From: Paenibacillus xylanivorans
GTDB lineage: Bacteria; Bacillota; Bacilli; Paenibacillales; Paenibacillaceae
DNA length: 64,000 nucleotides
Assembly: GCF_001280595.1 (NCBI RefSeq)
Contig: NZ_LITU01000036.1
Coordinates: 169,544-233,543, forward strand
Direction of reading: 5' to 3'
Shown here: piece after piece, positions 51,783 through 59,999 of the stretch
Layout: every line of letters starts with the position of its first letter
Position numbering within the stretch: position 1 is the stretch's first letter
Position numbers and translations under genes: made by a program
The notes under the pieces: generated by a model
What the model was told of the DNA's origin: nothing
The model's input: only the letters and a program-made list of their open reading frames with translations
Database searches by the model: none

Positions 51783-52907
51783 ATGAAAAAGCTTATTACG
51801 ATTTTGGCATTAGCTGCATTGCTTAGTGCTTGCGGTAATTCAGAAACAGCAAAAACAGCGGACAGTCAAAATTCGGAAGCAACCAATGCAATCGAAACTG
51901 TCTCAACTGAGGCTAAAGGGACAAAATACACTACATATAGTGGAGAAGGATTTTCATTTTCATATCCGGATTCCTGGAAAACCGTAGACACAAGTCAAAT
52001 GAATATGCCCGTTATTAAAGCCGCTTTCTCGGACCAATCATCTTCAGCCCCATTTGCAGATAATATTAACCTTACTATTGAGGCCAATTCATCGGGTTCT
52101 TCCAATCCTGAAGAGTTTGCCAATAATACTGTTGACTATTATATGCAAAACGGTTCAACGATTGGTATTTCCGATTACAAAAAAACCAGTTACACGAATA
52201 AACCATATAAAGAGTCTAACGCAGGTGTTTTGCAAGGTTCCTATAAGCATTCCTCCGGTACAGATGTTATTCTTGTCCAGTATCTAATTCCAACAAACAC
52301 AGAACTTTACAGCATGACGTTAACCTATGCCAAAGATACTTATAATCAAGAGGAAGTTAATGAAATCCTTGGCTCCTTAAGCATTACTGCTTCTCTAGAC
52401 CAAACAGTACAAACTGCAACTGATGGAAATTCTTCTGCCGTTGCATCAGCTGCCGATTTTTTTAATGATTTAACTCCGTTCGTCACATCTGATGCAGCCG
52501 TGTTAGATCAAGTTTCTTATGATTTCATTGCCAATCATAGCGATTTGTTCCCAGCCAGCACCTCAGAACTTCGTAAAAATGCAAAAGGCCTCGTTAACTC
52601 CAAAGTGACGACCCGACATCTGAATAAAAATGTGGCCAACTATTATGAACACTTTGTAAAAGTTAGTGGACAAGTCGTTCAGGTAGAAGAAGACAACTCT
52701 CTTGGATCGACATTTTCTATAGTTCTCGTCATGGACGATAACGGCAACTATGTTACGGCGATATACCCTTCAACAACTGGAGACTTACTTGATGGAGACT
52801 ACGCAACCGTAATTGGAGCACCTATTGCTAACTATTCTTTCCAAAATGTTGGAGGCGGATATACCAATTCCACTTTGATTGGTGCCTCGTTGGTAGTTGC
52901 AGATTAA
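51783..52907 (+). CDS. lipoprotein with PsbP/DcrB-like domain
   Basis: The 374-residue protein has a lipoprotein signal MKKLITILALAALLSAC, with the lipid Cys at 17. Residues about 48-195 (YSGEGFSFSYPDSWKTV...LYSMTLTYAKDTYNQ) resemble PsbP/DcrB-like domains. Residues about 215-374 form a second domain with VKVSGQVVQVEEDNSLGSTFSIVLV, which looks like an OB-fold. It would sit on the outer face of the membrane; function is unknown. GGAGAAATTAGACATT precedes the ATG. The gene is AT-richer than neighbouring genes and ends at a clear terminator. Confidence 0.82.
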   Translation: MKKLITILALAALLSACGNSETAKTADSQNSEATNAIETVSTEAKGTKYTTYSGEGFSFSYPDSWKTVDTSQMNMPVIKAAFSDQSSSAPFADNINLTIEANSSGSSNPEEFANNTVDYYMQNGSTIGISDYKKTSYTNKPYKESNAGVLQGSYKHSSGTDVILVQYLIPTNTELYSMTLTYAKDTYNQEEVNEILGSLSITASLDQTVQTATDGNSSAVASAADFFNDLTPFVTSDAAVLDQVSYDFIANHSDLFPASTSELRKNAKGLVNSKVTTRHLNKNVANYYEHFVKVSGQVVQVEEDNSLGSTFSIVLVMDDNGNYVTAIYPSTTGDLLDGDYATVIGAPIANYSFQNVGGGYTNSTLIGASLVVAD

Positions 52908-52928
52908 AATGTTTCATGGTTCAACAAA

Positions 52929-52959
52929 AACCAGCCTTATAAAAAAGGCTGGTTCTTTT
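52929..52959. terminator. bidirectional terminator after the lipoprotein gene
   Basis: AACCAGCCTT (52929-52938) pairs with AAGGCTGGTT (52945-52954), followed by CTTTTG; A residues on the other side could serve the minus-strand gene ending at 53023. Confidence 0.75.
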
Positions 52960-53022
52960 GCATTTGATTTATTAATGCTCTATATAAAACATAGGCTATT
53001 CAGGATTCTTAACTTAAGCCAA

Positions 53023-53349
53023 TTAGTTCGGTCGTGTCTGTCGGGATGCCAGTTTGTCCTGAACAGATTGCAGCTTCTGCACACTTGAGGCATCCGGTTT
53101 GTCACGACGATCGTCAATCTTAACGGAGGTGGAGACTCGCTGCGCTCCCGATAGAAATGGTGCTTCATGCAAAGCCGCAATCGCTGTAAAGACCTCATTG
53201 AGTGGACCTTCGATAATGGTACTCATGGAGGTCAACTGATATGTAATGCCCCGCTGATTCTCCAATACTTTCTGCATATCCGCCACATAACTGCTTAAGC
53301 TGGTCGTCCCAGTGCCAATTGGAATTACGGTCACCTCTGCTATTGCCAT
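53023..53349 (-). CDS. MTH1187/YkoF-type thiamine-binding protein
   Basis: The 108-residue protein begins MAIAEVTVIPIGTGTTSLSS and continues ITYQLTSMSTIIEGPLNEVFTAIAALHEAPF, the pattern of the MTH1187 (formerly DUF77) family with a ferredoxin-like fold. Relatives bind thiamine or related small molecules and form tetramers. I chose ATG 53349, behind GAGGAGGCGGAGCAAA; the 31 upstream codons are unsupported. It is monocistronic, with no thi genes near. Confidence 0.88.
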   Translation of the reverse strand: MAIAEVTVIPIGTGTTSLSSYVADMQKVLENQRGITYQLTSMSTIIEGPLNEVFTAIAALHEAPFLSGAQRVSTSVKIDDRRDKPDASSVQKLQSVQDKLASRQTRPN

Positions 53350-53524
53350 TTTGCTCCGCCTCCTCGGGCCCCGCAAGTTACCGGTGCCGCTTATTTTTGG
53401 TCGATTTTTGCCTGTTTTTATTCTACCAGTTGAAGGAGCCACAATTCAAACTGACGTGATCACGTCATCTGATTTGACCAAAAATTTTTTTTGATAAATC
53501 TTCAAATCTTCCAGTCCTTTTCCT

Positions 53525-53553
53525 TTGCGGAATCTCGGCTTAAATGGTATACT
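53525..53553 (+). promoter_or_regulatory. sigma-A promoter of the ribonucleotide reductase leader
   Basis: TTGCGG (53525-53530) and TATACT (53548-53553) are separated by exactly 17 bases. The leader to the nrdE start at 54101 would be over 530 bases, unusually long. Confidence 0.55.
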
Positions 53554-54100
53554 CGGAATTACGTTTCACTGTGTTAACCCTGTTTACAAACACTATATGT
53601 TGGGTTACAGTAGGATAACAGTAACAAAATGTAGTGAAATTGAATTACCCCACTTCTATTAGTCATCTTCTGAAATCTCGCGAAAAACAGGATGGAATCA
53701 CCTCCAAAGGCACGTCCCTGTAGGTGTAAATCGCTTTCTCGAAACAGACTTGACTCGGAGGTTAACGGGGCTATTTGGACTGCACCGGTATCCTCTAATT
53801 ACAGGCGTGTCTGTTACAGACAAAAGATTACATAAGCACCCTTTTCTGTCTTTTCTTCAGATCTTTAAAGACAGCAAGGAACTCAGGGCATCCAAGGGCA
53901 TTTTCAGCCGCGAGGCAGGGGGAATGCTTTTTATGTGACCATGTTCTGCGTGCTGCTCCTATGTGTAAGACACGCTATCACCGCCGTTCAGTCCGCAATA
54001 TGCAGCTTATATCTTTATCTCACCGTAAGAAGACACTCAATTCTTTATATAAAGAATTTCTCCAATTTATCTCTTAAACATGCGAAAGCGAGGAATATTC
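53554..54100 (+). other. long leader of the nrd genes
   Basis: This gene-free stretch holds the NrdR-like box and several possible hairpins: TGTCT/AGACA near 53808-53822 and CTGTCTT/AAGACAG near 53848-53875. It has no supported small gene and no T-rich terminator. I could not match it to a named riboswitch class. Confidence 0.4.
53590..53605. promoter_or_regulatory. NrdR-like box
   Basis: ACACTATATGTTGGGT matches 14 of 16 positions of the NrdR consensus ACACWATATWTTGTGT. A second partial site (ACAAAATGTAGTGA, from 53624) lies about three helical turns away but is weak. NrdR boxes typically come in pairs in front of nrd operons. Confidence 0.5.
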
Positions 54101-56434
54101 ATGCCACAAGTTGTGACCAAGCCGAACAACCGCCAGCTTGCCTTTGATGATATGCGCATCTCGGTATATGCGGATCGTATTCTGGAAGGACTGGACATGC
54201 TGGACAAGGAACGTCTGGTACGCGGGGTAAACAGCAAGCTCCGTCGTGATGAAGTTACCGGAGACGAGATCAGTAACGCTTTTATGATGAGCGGACTGGA
54301 ACTGGTAACGAAGGAAGAGCCTAACTGGAAATTTGCAGCCGCACGCTCCCTGCTTACTTCCCTTTACAAGAAAGCGGCCACCAACCGCAGATACAAATCT
54401 TACCCGGAAGAGCCTTACGGCGCTTTCCACCCGCTTCTTGTGGATCTTGTGAAGAAAGGCATCTACCGCGAAGAACTGCTGGAATGTTACACCAAAGAGC
54501 AGATTGACGAACTTGCTGAATGCATCGACTACCGTAACGATCTGTTGTTCGACTACATCGGCTTGCTCACACTGGCAGAACGTTACCTCGCTCACGATTT
54601 TGACGGAAAGGTCATGGAATTGCCTCAAGAGCGTTACATGGTTATCGCGATGTACCTGATGCATCAGGAGCCTGCGGAGAGACGTATGGATCTCGTTAAG
54701 GAAGCTTACTGGGCAATGAGCAACATGTATATGACGGCAGCTACACCTACGATGTCCAATGCGGGCAAAAAAGTGGCTGGACAACTCTCCAGTTGCTTCA
54801 TTGATACCGTGGATGATTCCCTTGAGGGCATCTTCGATTCCAATACAGATGTAGCTCGTCTTAGCAAAATGGGCGGTGGCATCGGCGTTTACCTTGGTAA
54901 AGTCAGAGCTCGCGGTTCGGACATCCGGGGTCACAAAAATACAAGTTCTGGCGTAATCCCTTGGATCCGCCAACTGAATAACACTGCGGTCAGCGTAGAC
55001 CAGCTTGGAACACGTAAAGGTGCGATCGCCGTTTATCTGGACGTTTTCCACAAAGACATTCTGGCCTTCCTCGATCTGAAGCTGAACAATGGTGACGAGC
55101 GGATGCGTGCGCATGACGTATTCCACGGCATATGCCTGCCTGACCTGTTCATGGAACGGGTAGCCAGCCGCGGTGAATGGAGCCTGTTCTGCCCGCATGA
55201 AACGAAGAAAGTCATGGGCTGGAAAGACGAGAATGGTCGCCCACTCGGACTGGAAGATTTCTATGACGAGTCCGTTGGCGAAGGCGCGTTCCGTAAGAAA
55301 TACGAGGAAGCGGTGAACCACCCATTGCTATCCCGGATCACGGTTCAAGCGATTGACATCATGAAACGTGTCATGAAATCCCAACTGGAAACGGGTACGC
55401 CTTACATGTTCTACCGTGATACCGTCAACCGTTCGAATCCGAACAATGCACACGGCATGGTGTACTCTTCCAACCTTTGCACCGAAATCATGCAGAACCA
55501 ATCTGCAACGGTAGTTGAAAAGGAAGAGCTCGTAACCAAAGATGGACAAACCCGCATCGTCATTTCCAAAGTGCCGGGCGATTTCGTAGTCTGCAACCTG
55601 AACTCCATTCACTTGGCACGTGCCGTGCCTCATGATGTATTGGAGCGTCTGGTACCGATTCAGGTTCGTATGCTGGACAACGTTATCGACATCAACAACA
55701 TTGAAGTACTGCAAGCCCAATACACCAACAGTCAATACCGTGCGGTTGGTCTGGGAACATTCGGACTCCATCACCTGCTTGCTCTTAAAGGCATTCGGTG
55801 GGAATCGGAAGAAGCTGTCACTTATAACGATAATCTGTATGAAAAAATTAACTATCTGCTCGTGAAAGCCAGCATGGAGCTGTCCAAGGAAAAAGGACAT
55901 TATCCTAAATTCCAAGGTTCCGATTGGCAAACAGGCAAATACTTCGACCAACGGGATTACACGTCAGGTGAGCGCGTTGGCGAATTCGTTACAACTGAAC
56001 AATGGAAAGAACTGCAAGCCCAAGTACAACAAAACGGTGTACGTAACGCCTGGTTGTTCGCCATTGCACCAAATGGTTCAACGTCCATCATCGCCGGCTC
56101 AACAGCCAGCATTGATCCGCTCTACGAACTGTTGTCCTATGAAGAGAAAACGACATACAAGATTGCCAACCCGGCACCTGACCTGTCCGAAAAAACGATC
56201 TGGTACTACAAAACAGCGTTCATGGTGGATCAACACGCTTCCATCAATATGGCCGCTGCCCGTCAGCGCCACGTCGATCAGGGTCAAAGTTTCAACCTTT
56301 ATGTTCGTCCGGATATCAAAGCAACGGAATTCCTGGAACTGCACCTGCATGCCTGGAGAGCCGGTATTAAATCGACTTATTATGTCCGCAGTCGGGCATT
56401 GACTATTGAAGAATGCGATTCTTGCGCAAGCTAA
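54101..56434 (+). CDS. nrdE: class I ribonucleoside-diphosphate reductase, large subunit
   Basis: The 777-residue alpha subunit reduces ribonucleotides to deoxyribonucleotides with the beta subunit's radical. Visible features are TAATPTMSNAG, AGQLSSCFIDTVDDSL (first active-site Cys), LGKVRARGSDIRG, YSSNLCTEIMQN (active-site Cys), VVCNLNSIHLARAV, IAPNGSTSIIAGSTASIDP and the C-terminal redox pair in EECDSC. I chose ATG 54101, with GAGGAA six bases upstream; the ATG seven codons earlier has no ribosome site. A terminator separates it from the beta-subunit gene. The symbol reflects the family; NrdA is an equally used name. Confidence 0.95.
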   Translation: MPQVVTKPNNRQLAFDDMRISVYADRILEGLDMLDKERLVRGVNSKLRRDEVTGDEISNAFMMSGLELVTKEEPNWKFAAARSLLTSLYKKAATNRRYKSYPEEPYGAFHPLLVDLVKKGIYREELLECYTKEQIDELAECIDYRNDLLFDYIGLLTLAERYLAHDFDGKVMELPQERYMVIAMYLMHQEPAERRMDLVKEAYWAMSNMYMTAATPTMSNAGKKVAGQLSSCFIDTVDDSLEGIFDSNTDVARLSKMGGGIGVYLGKVRARGSDIRGHKNTSSGVIPWIRQLNNTAVSVDQLGTRKGAIAVYLDVFHKDILAFLDLKLNNGDERMRAHDVFHGICLPDLFMERVASRGEWSLFCPHETKKVMGWKDENGRPLGLEDFYDESVGEGAFRKKYEEAVNHPLLSRITVQAIDIMKRVMKSQLETGTPYMFYRDTVNRSNPNNAHGMVYSSNLCTEIMQNQSATVVEKEELVTKDGQTRIVISKVPGDFVVCNLNSIHLARAVPHDVLERLVPIQVRMLDNVIDINNIEVLQAQYTNSQYRAVGLGTFGLHHLLALKGIRWESEEAVTYNDNLYEKINYLLVKASMELSKEKGHYPKFQGSDWQTGKYFDQRDYTSGERVGEFVTTEQWKELQAQVQQNGVRNAWLFAIAPNGSTSIIAGSTASIDPLYELLSYEEKTTYKIANPAPDLSEKTIWYYKTAFMVDQHASINMAAARQRHVDQGQSFNLYVRPDIKATEFLELHLHAWRAGIKSTYYVRSRALTIEECDSCAS

Positions 56435-56475
56435 TGTTTATCGTGATGCTGAAAGCTCACTAGATCTACGATGAC

Positions 56476-56528
56476 TACCAGGGCATCCTGTTTTGAATGC
56501 AAAATGGCGTTGCCCTGGTACTTTTTTG
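56476..56528 (+). terminator. terminator between the two ribonucleotide reductase genes
   Basis: TACCAGGGCA (56476-56485) pairs with TGCCCTGGTA (56511-56520), followed by CTTTTTTG. The small-subunit gene therefore needs either read-through or its own promoter in 56529-56642. Confidence 0.75.
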
Positions 56529-56642
56529 CCCAAAACACGATCACAACATCATGAGATGTTGATATAGATGCCACATTACAGCCCCTAATATATAAGTTGA
56601 AGTATTATTACAGTGTAAATTCATTCAAGGAGTGAACGGATT

Positions 56643-57674
56643 ATGCAATTGCAGAAAATTTTCAATACCGAAGCGCCTAACCAGTCTACCCGTATCATTG
56701 AAGGGGAATGCTCAGGCATTCTGAACTGGAACGATATTCGTATGCCTCATATGTACAAGCTGTACAAAGTACTGCTGCTCAACCACTGGATCGCGGATGA
56801 AATTCCAATGTCCAAGGATGCTTCCCAATTTGCCCAGTTGGATCCGGAAGAACAGCGTACATTCAAAGTCAACATCTCCCTGCTCGCTGTACTGGACTCC
56901 ATGCAAACGATGTTTGTGGGTGACGTGAAACGTTATTTCACCGATTCCTCGCTCGAAGCGATCTCGGCAATCATCGGACAACAGGAAGTTGTACACAACC
57001 AATCGTACTCCTACGTTCTGTCCTCCATCGTATCTGATCGGGAGCAAAAGGAAATTTTTGAATACTGGAAACATGATCCAGTGCTGCTTGACCGTAACCG
57101 GTTCATCGCCGACATCTACCAGACCTTCCGGGATAACCCGTCTCCACAGACGTTCTTCCAAGCCATGGTAGCTGATTTGGTACTTGAAGGTATCTTCTTC
57201 TATAGTACATTTGCCTTCTTCTACAACCTGGCCCGTGACCAGAAAATGATGGCAACCAGCCAAATGATCTCTTATATTCAGCGCGACGAGAACCAACACT
57301 GCTACTTCTTCGCTGAAGTGTACAAACAGTTGCTGGTCGATTTCCCTGAACTGAACACTCCAGAGAACATGGACTATGTATACAAAACGATCAATCGTGC
57401 CGTTGAACTCGAAACCAACTGGGCACACTACACCCTCAGCAACGTACGCGGAATTGACTTGAACGAGTTGGAAGACTACATCAAGTATATTGCTAACAAA
57501 CGTTTGCGCCTGATGGGCATGGAAAAAGCATACGAAGGCGTGGATGTCAACTGCATGCCTTGGATCAAACCTTTCTCCGATGAAGCACTTAATGCTACGA
57601 AAACAGACTTCTTCGAAGCCAAGTCCCGTAACTACGGCAAAGTCGGCGACGATAACGGATTTGACGATCTGTAA
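56643..57674 (+). CDS. nrdB: class Ia ribonucleoside-diphosphate reductase, small subunit
   Basis: The 343-residue beta subunit houses the di-iron tyrosyl radical. Ligands and radical residue line up with the E. coli enzyme: D85, E115, H118 and Y122 (IGQQEVVHNQSYSY), then E182 (LEGIFF), E216 and H219 (RDENQHCYFF). The presence of Tyr at 122 indicates a classical tyrosyl radical. AAGGAG lies ten bases before ATG 56643. It is separated from the alpha gene by 208 bases with a terminator, and closes with another terminator. NrdF is the usual name in Bacillus-type operons, so the symbol is approximate. Confidence 0.94.
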   Translation: MQLQKIFNTEAPNQSTRIIEGECSGILNWNDIRMPHMYKLYKVLLLNHWIADEIPMSKDASQFAQLDPEEQRTFKVNISLLAVLDSMQTMFVGDVKRYFTDSSLEAISAIIGQQEVVHNQSYSYVLSSIVSDREQKEIFEYWKHDPVLLDRNRFIADIYQTFRDNPSPQTFFQAMVADLVLEGIFFYSTFAFFYNLARDQKMMATSQMISYIQRDENQHCYFFAEVYKQLLVDFPELNTPENMDYVYKTINRAVELETNWAHYTLSNVRGIDLNELEDYIKYIANKRLRLMGMEKAYEGVDVNCMPWIKPFSDEALNATKTDFFEAKSRNYGKVGDDNGFDDL

Positions 57675-57713
57675 GCTGATTGATCAAGTAAACGCAACAT
57701 AAAACAAATACTC

Positions 57714-57769
57714 AACACTCCCTTCTTGGAATGTCTTAATGGCTTTCTGCTTGTGGGAGTGTTTTTTTC
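57714..57769 (+). terminator. terminator of the beta-subunit gene
   Basis: AACACTCCC (57714-57722) pairs with GGGAGTGTT (57755-57763) followed by a T run. Confidence 0.75.
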
Positions 57770-57874
57770 TATATGACTGAACAACTGGATAGGATACTAT
57801 ACCCATCCATCTTGCGAGCTTGTAAGATATAATGGAACTAGGTTCACATTCCCTTATTGAAATGAGGCATAGTG

Positions 57875-58849
57875 ATGGAAAAAGAACTGCTGGAACAACT
57901 AAACAAGTGGCATGAACAGGACGAGTTCAATCTCATTATTGAACGTATTCAAGATATCCCTGAACCGGATCGGGATTATGAGCTCATTGGGCAACTATCC
58001 AGAGCGTATAACAATGAAGGGCGCTACCGTGAGGCTGCCCAACAGTTACTAGCCATTAATAAGTACGGTACAAGCGACCCTCTCTGGCAGTACCGTTTGG
58101 GTTACGCTTATTATCATATGGCAATGTATGAACAGGCGCTCCAAGCATTTGAGATGGCAAACGAGCTATTACCCCATGACGAATCAACCATCGAATTTCT
58201 TGAATGGACACGGCCCAAAGCTGAAAAAATGCAACAGGATCGACTGCGCCACCAAGAGATATTGTTGGAATTGGAGCAGAGTGGCAGGCTAAACCACCTT
58301 AGAGCCGCTTCCGGGTCCTACGATCCGGTTTCCTTCTGGGAACAGAGTGAATATGCATTAGAAAGTTATGTATCTCCACCTTTTGACGAAGAGTTGATCC
58401 AAACCATTGAACAGGAGCTAGGCTACCAATTACCTGCCTCCTACATCCAGTTAATGAACACACAGAACGGCGGAATCCCTGCACACACCGTTTTCCCAAC
58501 CAATGAAGCCACTTCATGGGCTGAGGACCACATCGCCATTACGGGGATAATGGGCATTGGACGGGACAAATCCAATACACTAGCCGGAGAATTTGGAAGT
58601 CGCTTCATGATCGAAGATTGGGGATACCCTGATCTCGGTATCGTCATCTGTGATTGTCCGTCTGCCGGACACGATGTGGTGATGCTGGATTATCGATTCT
58701 GTGGCCCAGAAGGCGAACCTGCTGTGGTTCATGTGGATCAGGAAGACGATTATGAGATTACATATCTGGCACCTAATTTTGAAGCTTTTATTCGCGGACT
58801 GGTTGATGCTGATACGTTTGAAATGTCTGACGAAGAGAATGAAGACTGA
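57875..58849 (+). CDS. TPR plus SMI1/KNR4 (SUKH) domain protein
   Basis: The 324-residue cytoplasmic protein has two or three TPR-like helical hairpins at residues about 20-105 (LIGQLSRAYNNEGRYREAAQQLL and WQYRLGYAYYHMAMYEQALQAFEMANELLP). A SUKH domain follows from about 165 (DEELIQTIEQELGYQLPASYIQLMNTQNGG, then FMIEDWGYPDLGIVICDCPSAGHDVVMLDY). SUKH proteins are frequent immunity proteins against polymorphic toxins, but also occur in housekeeping contexts. No toxin gene is adjacent. I chose ATG 57875 over the GTG immediately before it. Seventeen bases separate it from the APH-like gene, so they form a unit. Confidence 0.87.
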   Translation: MEKELLEQLNKWHEQDEFNLIIERIQDIPEPDRDYELIGQLSRAYNNEGRYREAAQQLLAINKYGTSDPLWQYRLGYAYYHMAMYEQALQAFEMANELLPHDESTIEFLEWTRPKAEKMQQDRLRHQEILLELEQSGRLNHLRAASGSYDPVSFWEQSEYALESYVSPPFDEELIQTIEQELGYQLPASYIQLMNTQNGGIPAHTVFPTNEATSWAEDHIAITGIMGIGRDKSNTLAGEFGSRFMIEDWGYPDLGIVICDCPSAGHDVVMLDYRFCGPEGEPAVVHVDQEDDYEITYLAPNFEAFIRGLVDADTFEMSDEENED

Positions 58850-58866
58850 AATCGCAGGAGGGGCTT

Positions 58867-59901
58867 ATGACAACTCGTATATATTTTGGCTCCAATAAAC
58901 TTGGTGAGATTGAGGAAGCATCGTTGCAAAAGGCGCTTCATGATTTCAATCTGGGAACGCTTATGGATTATAAGCGAACCGATGAGGGTGTGATGGGTCA
59001 GACCCTTCTTATTCGCTCTTCAGAGGGAGAATATATTCTGAAAGGTAACCCGTTATATGCAGGACAACTCCAGGAAGAGCAATTTTTCGTAGAACAGCTC
59101 ATAAAGCACACCAATATTCCTGTACCTAATCCATATTTGCTGCATGAAGATACCGACATGTTGGGCTGGAGTTATGCCATTATGCCCCGATTACCCGGGA
59201 TGCACCTGCATGACCCGTTTTTACAGGCCTCACTGTCACAGGAGGATCAGGAGAATATCGCTACGATGCTTGCCCATTCCTTGGCAGAACTGCACCGTTG
59301 GAAGGTCCCTGACGCCGGAGAGTATGATCCTGTAGCGAAGCAGATCGTTCCCTTTGCGGGCAAATATCTGGACTGGCTGTACGGGACAATCCATCACTGG
59401 CTACAGGATGCTGCAAAGTACTCTGTGATAACAGATGAAGATATACAGTGGGTGGACGAGCAATTAAAAAACGCTGAATCTGCATTCCAATCGCTGCCTG
59501 TTCCCGGATTTGTGATGGGAGATTTCAAAGCGGAGAACTTCCTGATTCACAAACATGGTGATCTTGCTTCGGAATGGGAGATTAGTGGTCTGTTTGATTT
59601 TACGACGGCCTATTTTGGAGACGGCACAGCTGACCTAACCAAAATGACAGCCATGTATATACGCGAAGGCCAACCCGAGCTTGCCAAACGATTCCTTCAC
59701 GGTTACCGGGATGTTGTCTGCGCAGCAGATACGGAGCGATACCATCACTTTGCCACACGTCTTAGGGTGCATCTGCTCTATCAACGCATTTTGTTATGGG
59801 GTGAATGCAAAGCAACAGGTCGAGTGACCTGGGCAGCGGATATGCCTTTTGCACATTGGGCGGAGCAGTACATGGATTCGGTTGTTGCTTTGCTGGATTA
59901 G
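58867..59901 (+). CDS. aminoglycoside phosphotransferase-like kinase
   Basis: The 344-residue protein has an APH/choline-kinase-type fold. It shows an N-lobe Lys in EYILKGNPL, the catalytic loop VMGDFKAENFLI (Asp and Asn of the HGDxxxxN motif, with Met in place of His) and GLFDFTTAYFGDGTADL (the metal-binding IDxxD equivalent). Substrates may be aminoglycosides, homoserine, choline or other small alcohols. AGGAGGGGCTT precedes ATG 58867. It probably shares a transcript with the SUKH protein gene. Antibiotic resistance should not be assumed from the fold alone. Confidence 0.85.
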   Translation: MTTRIYFGSNKLGEIEEASLQKALHDFNLGTLMDYKRTDEGVMGQTLLIRSSEGEYILKGNPLYAGQLQEEQFFVEQLIKHTNIPVPNPYLLHEDTDMLGWSYAIMPRLPGMHLHDPFLQASLSQEDQENIATMLAHSLAELHRWKVPDAGEYDPVAKQIVPFAGKYLDWLYGTIHHWLQDAAKYSVITDEDIQWVDEQLKNAESAFQSLPVPGFVMGDFKAENFLIHKHGDLASEWEISGLFDFTTAYFGDGTADLTKMTAMYIREGQPELAKRFLHGYRDVVCAADTERYHHFATRLRVHLLYQRILLWGECKATGRVTWAADMPFAHWAEQYMDSVVALLD

Positions 59902-59908
59902 CACACCA

Positions 59909-59953
59909 AAAAACCGCCAGAAAGATGAGATATCTCTCCTTCTGGCGGTTTTT
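59909..59953. terminator. bidirectional terminator between convergent genes
   Basis: AAAAACCGCCAGAA (59909-59922) pairs with TTCTGGCGGTTTTT (59940-59953). It serves the APH-like gene and the S9 peptidase gene. Confidence 0.85.
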
Positions 59954-59999
59954 CTCAAACGATGAATCTATATTTATATAGGTAATACGCCCATATGAG

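Noticed and set aside
54074..55951. Long minus-strand frames opposite nrdE
   Set aside because: They mirror a highly expressed, well-conserved gene and have no motifs of their own.
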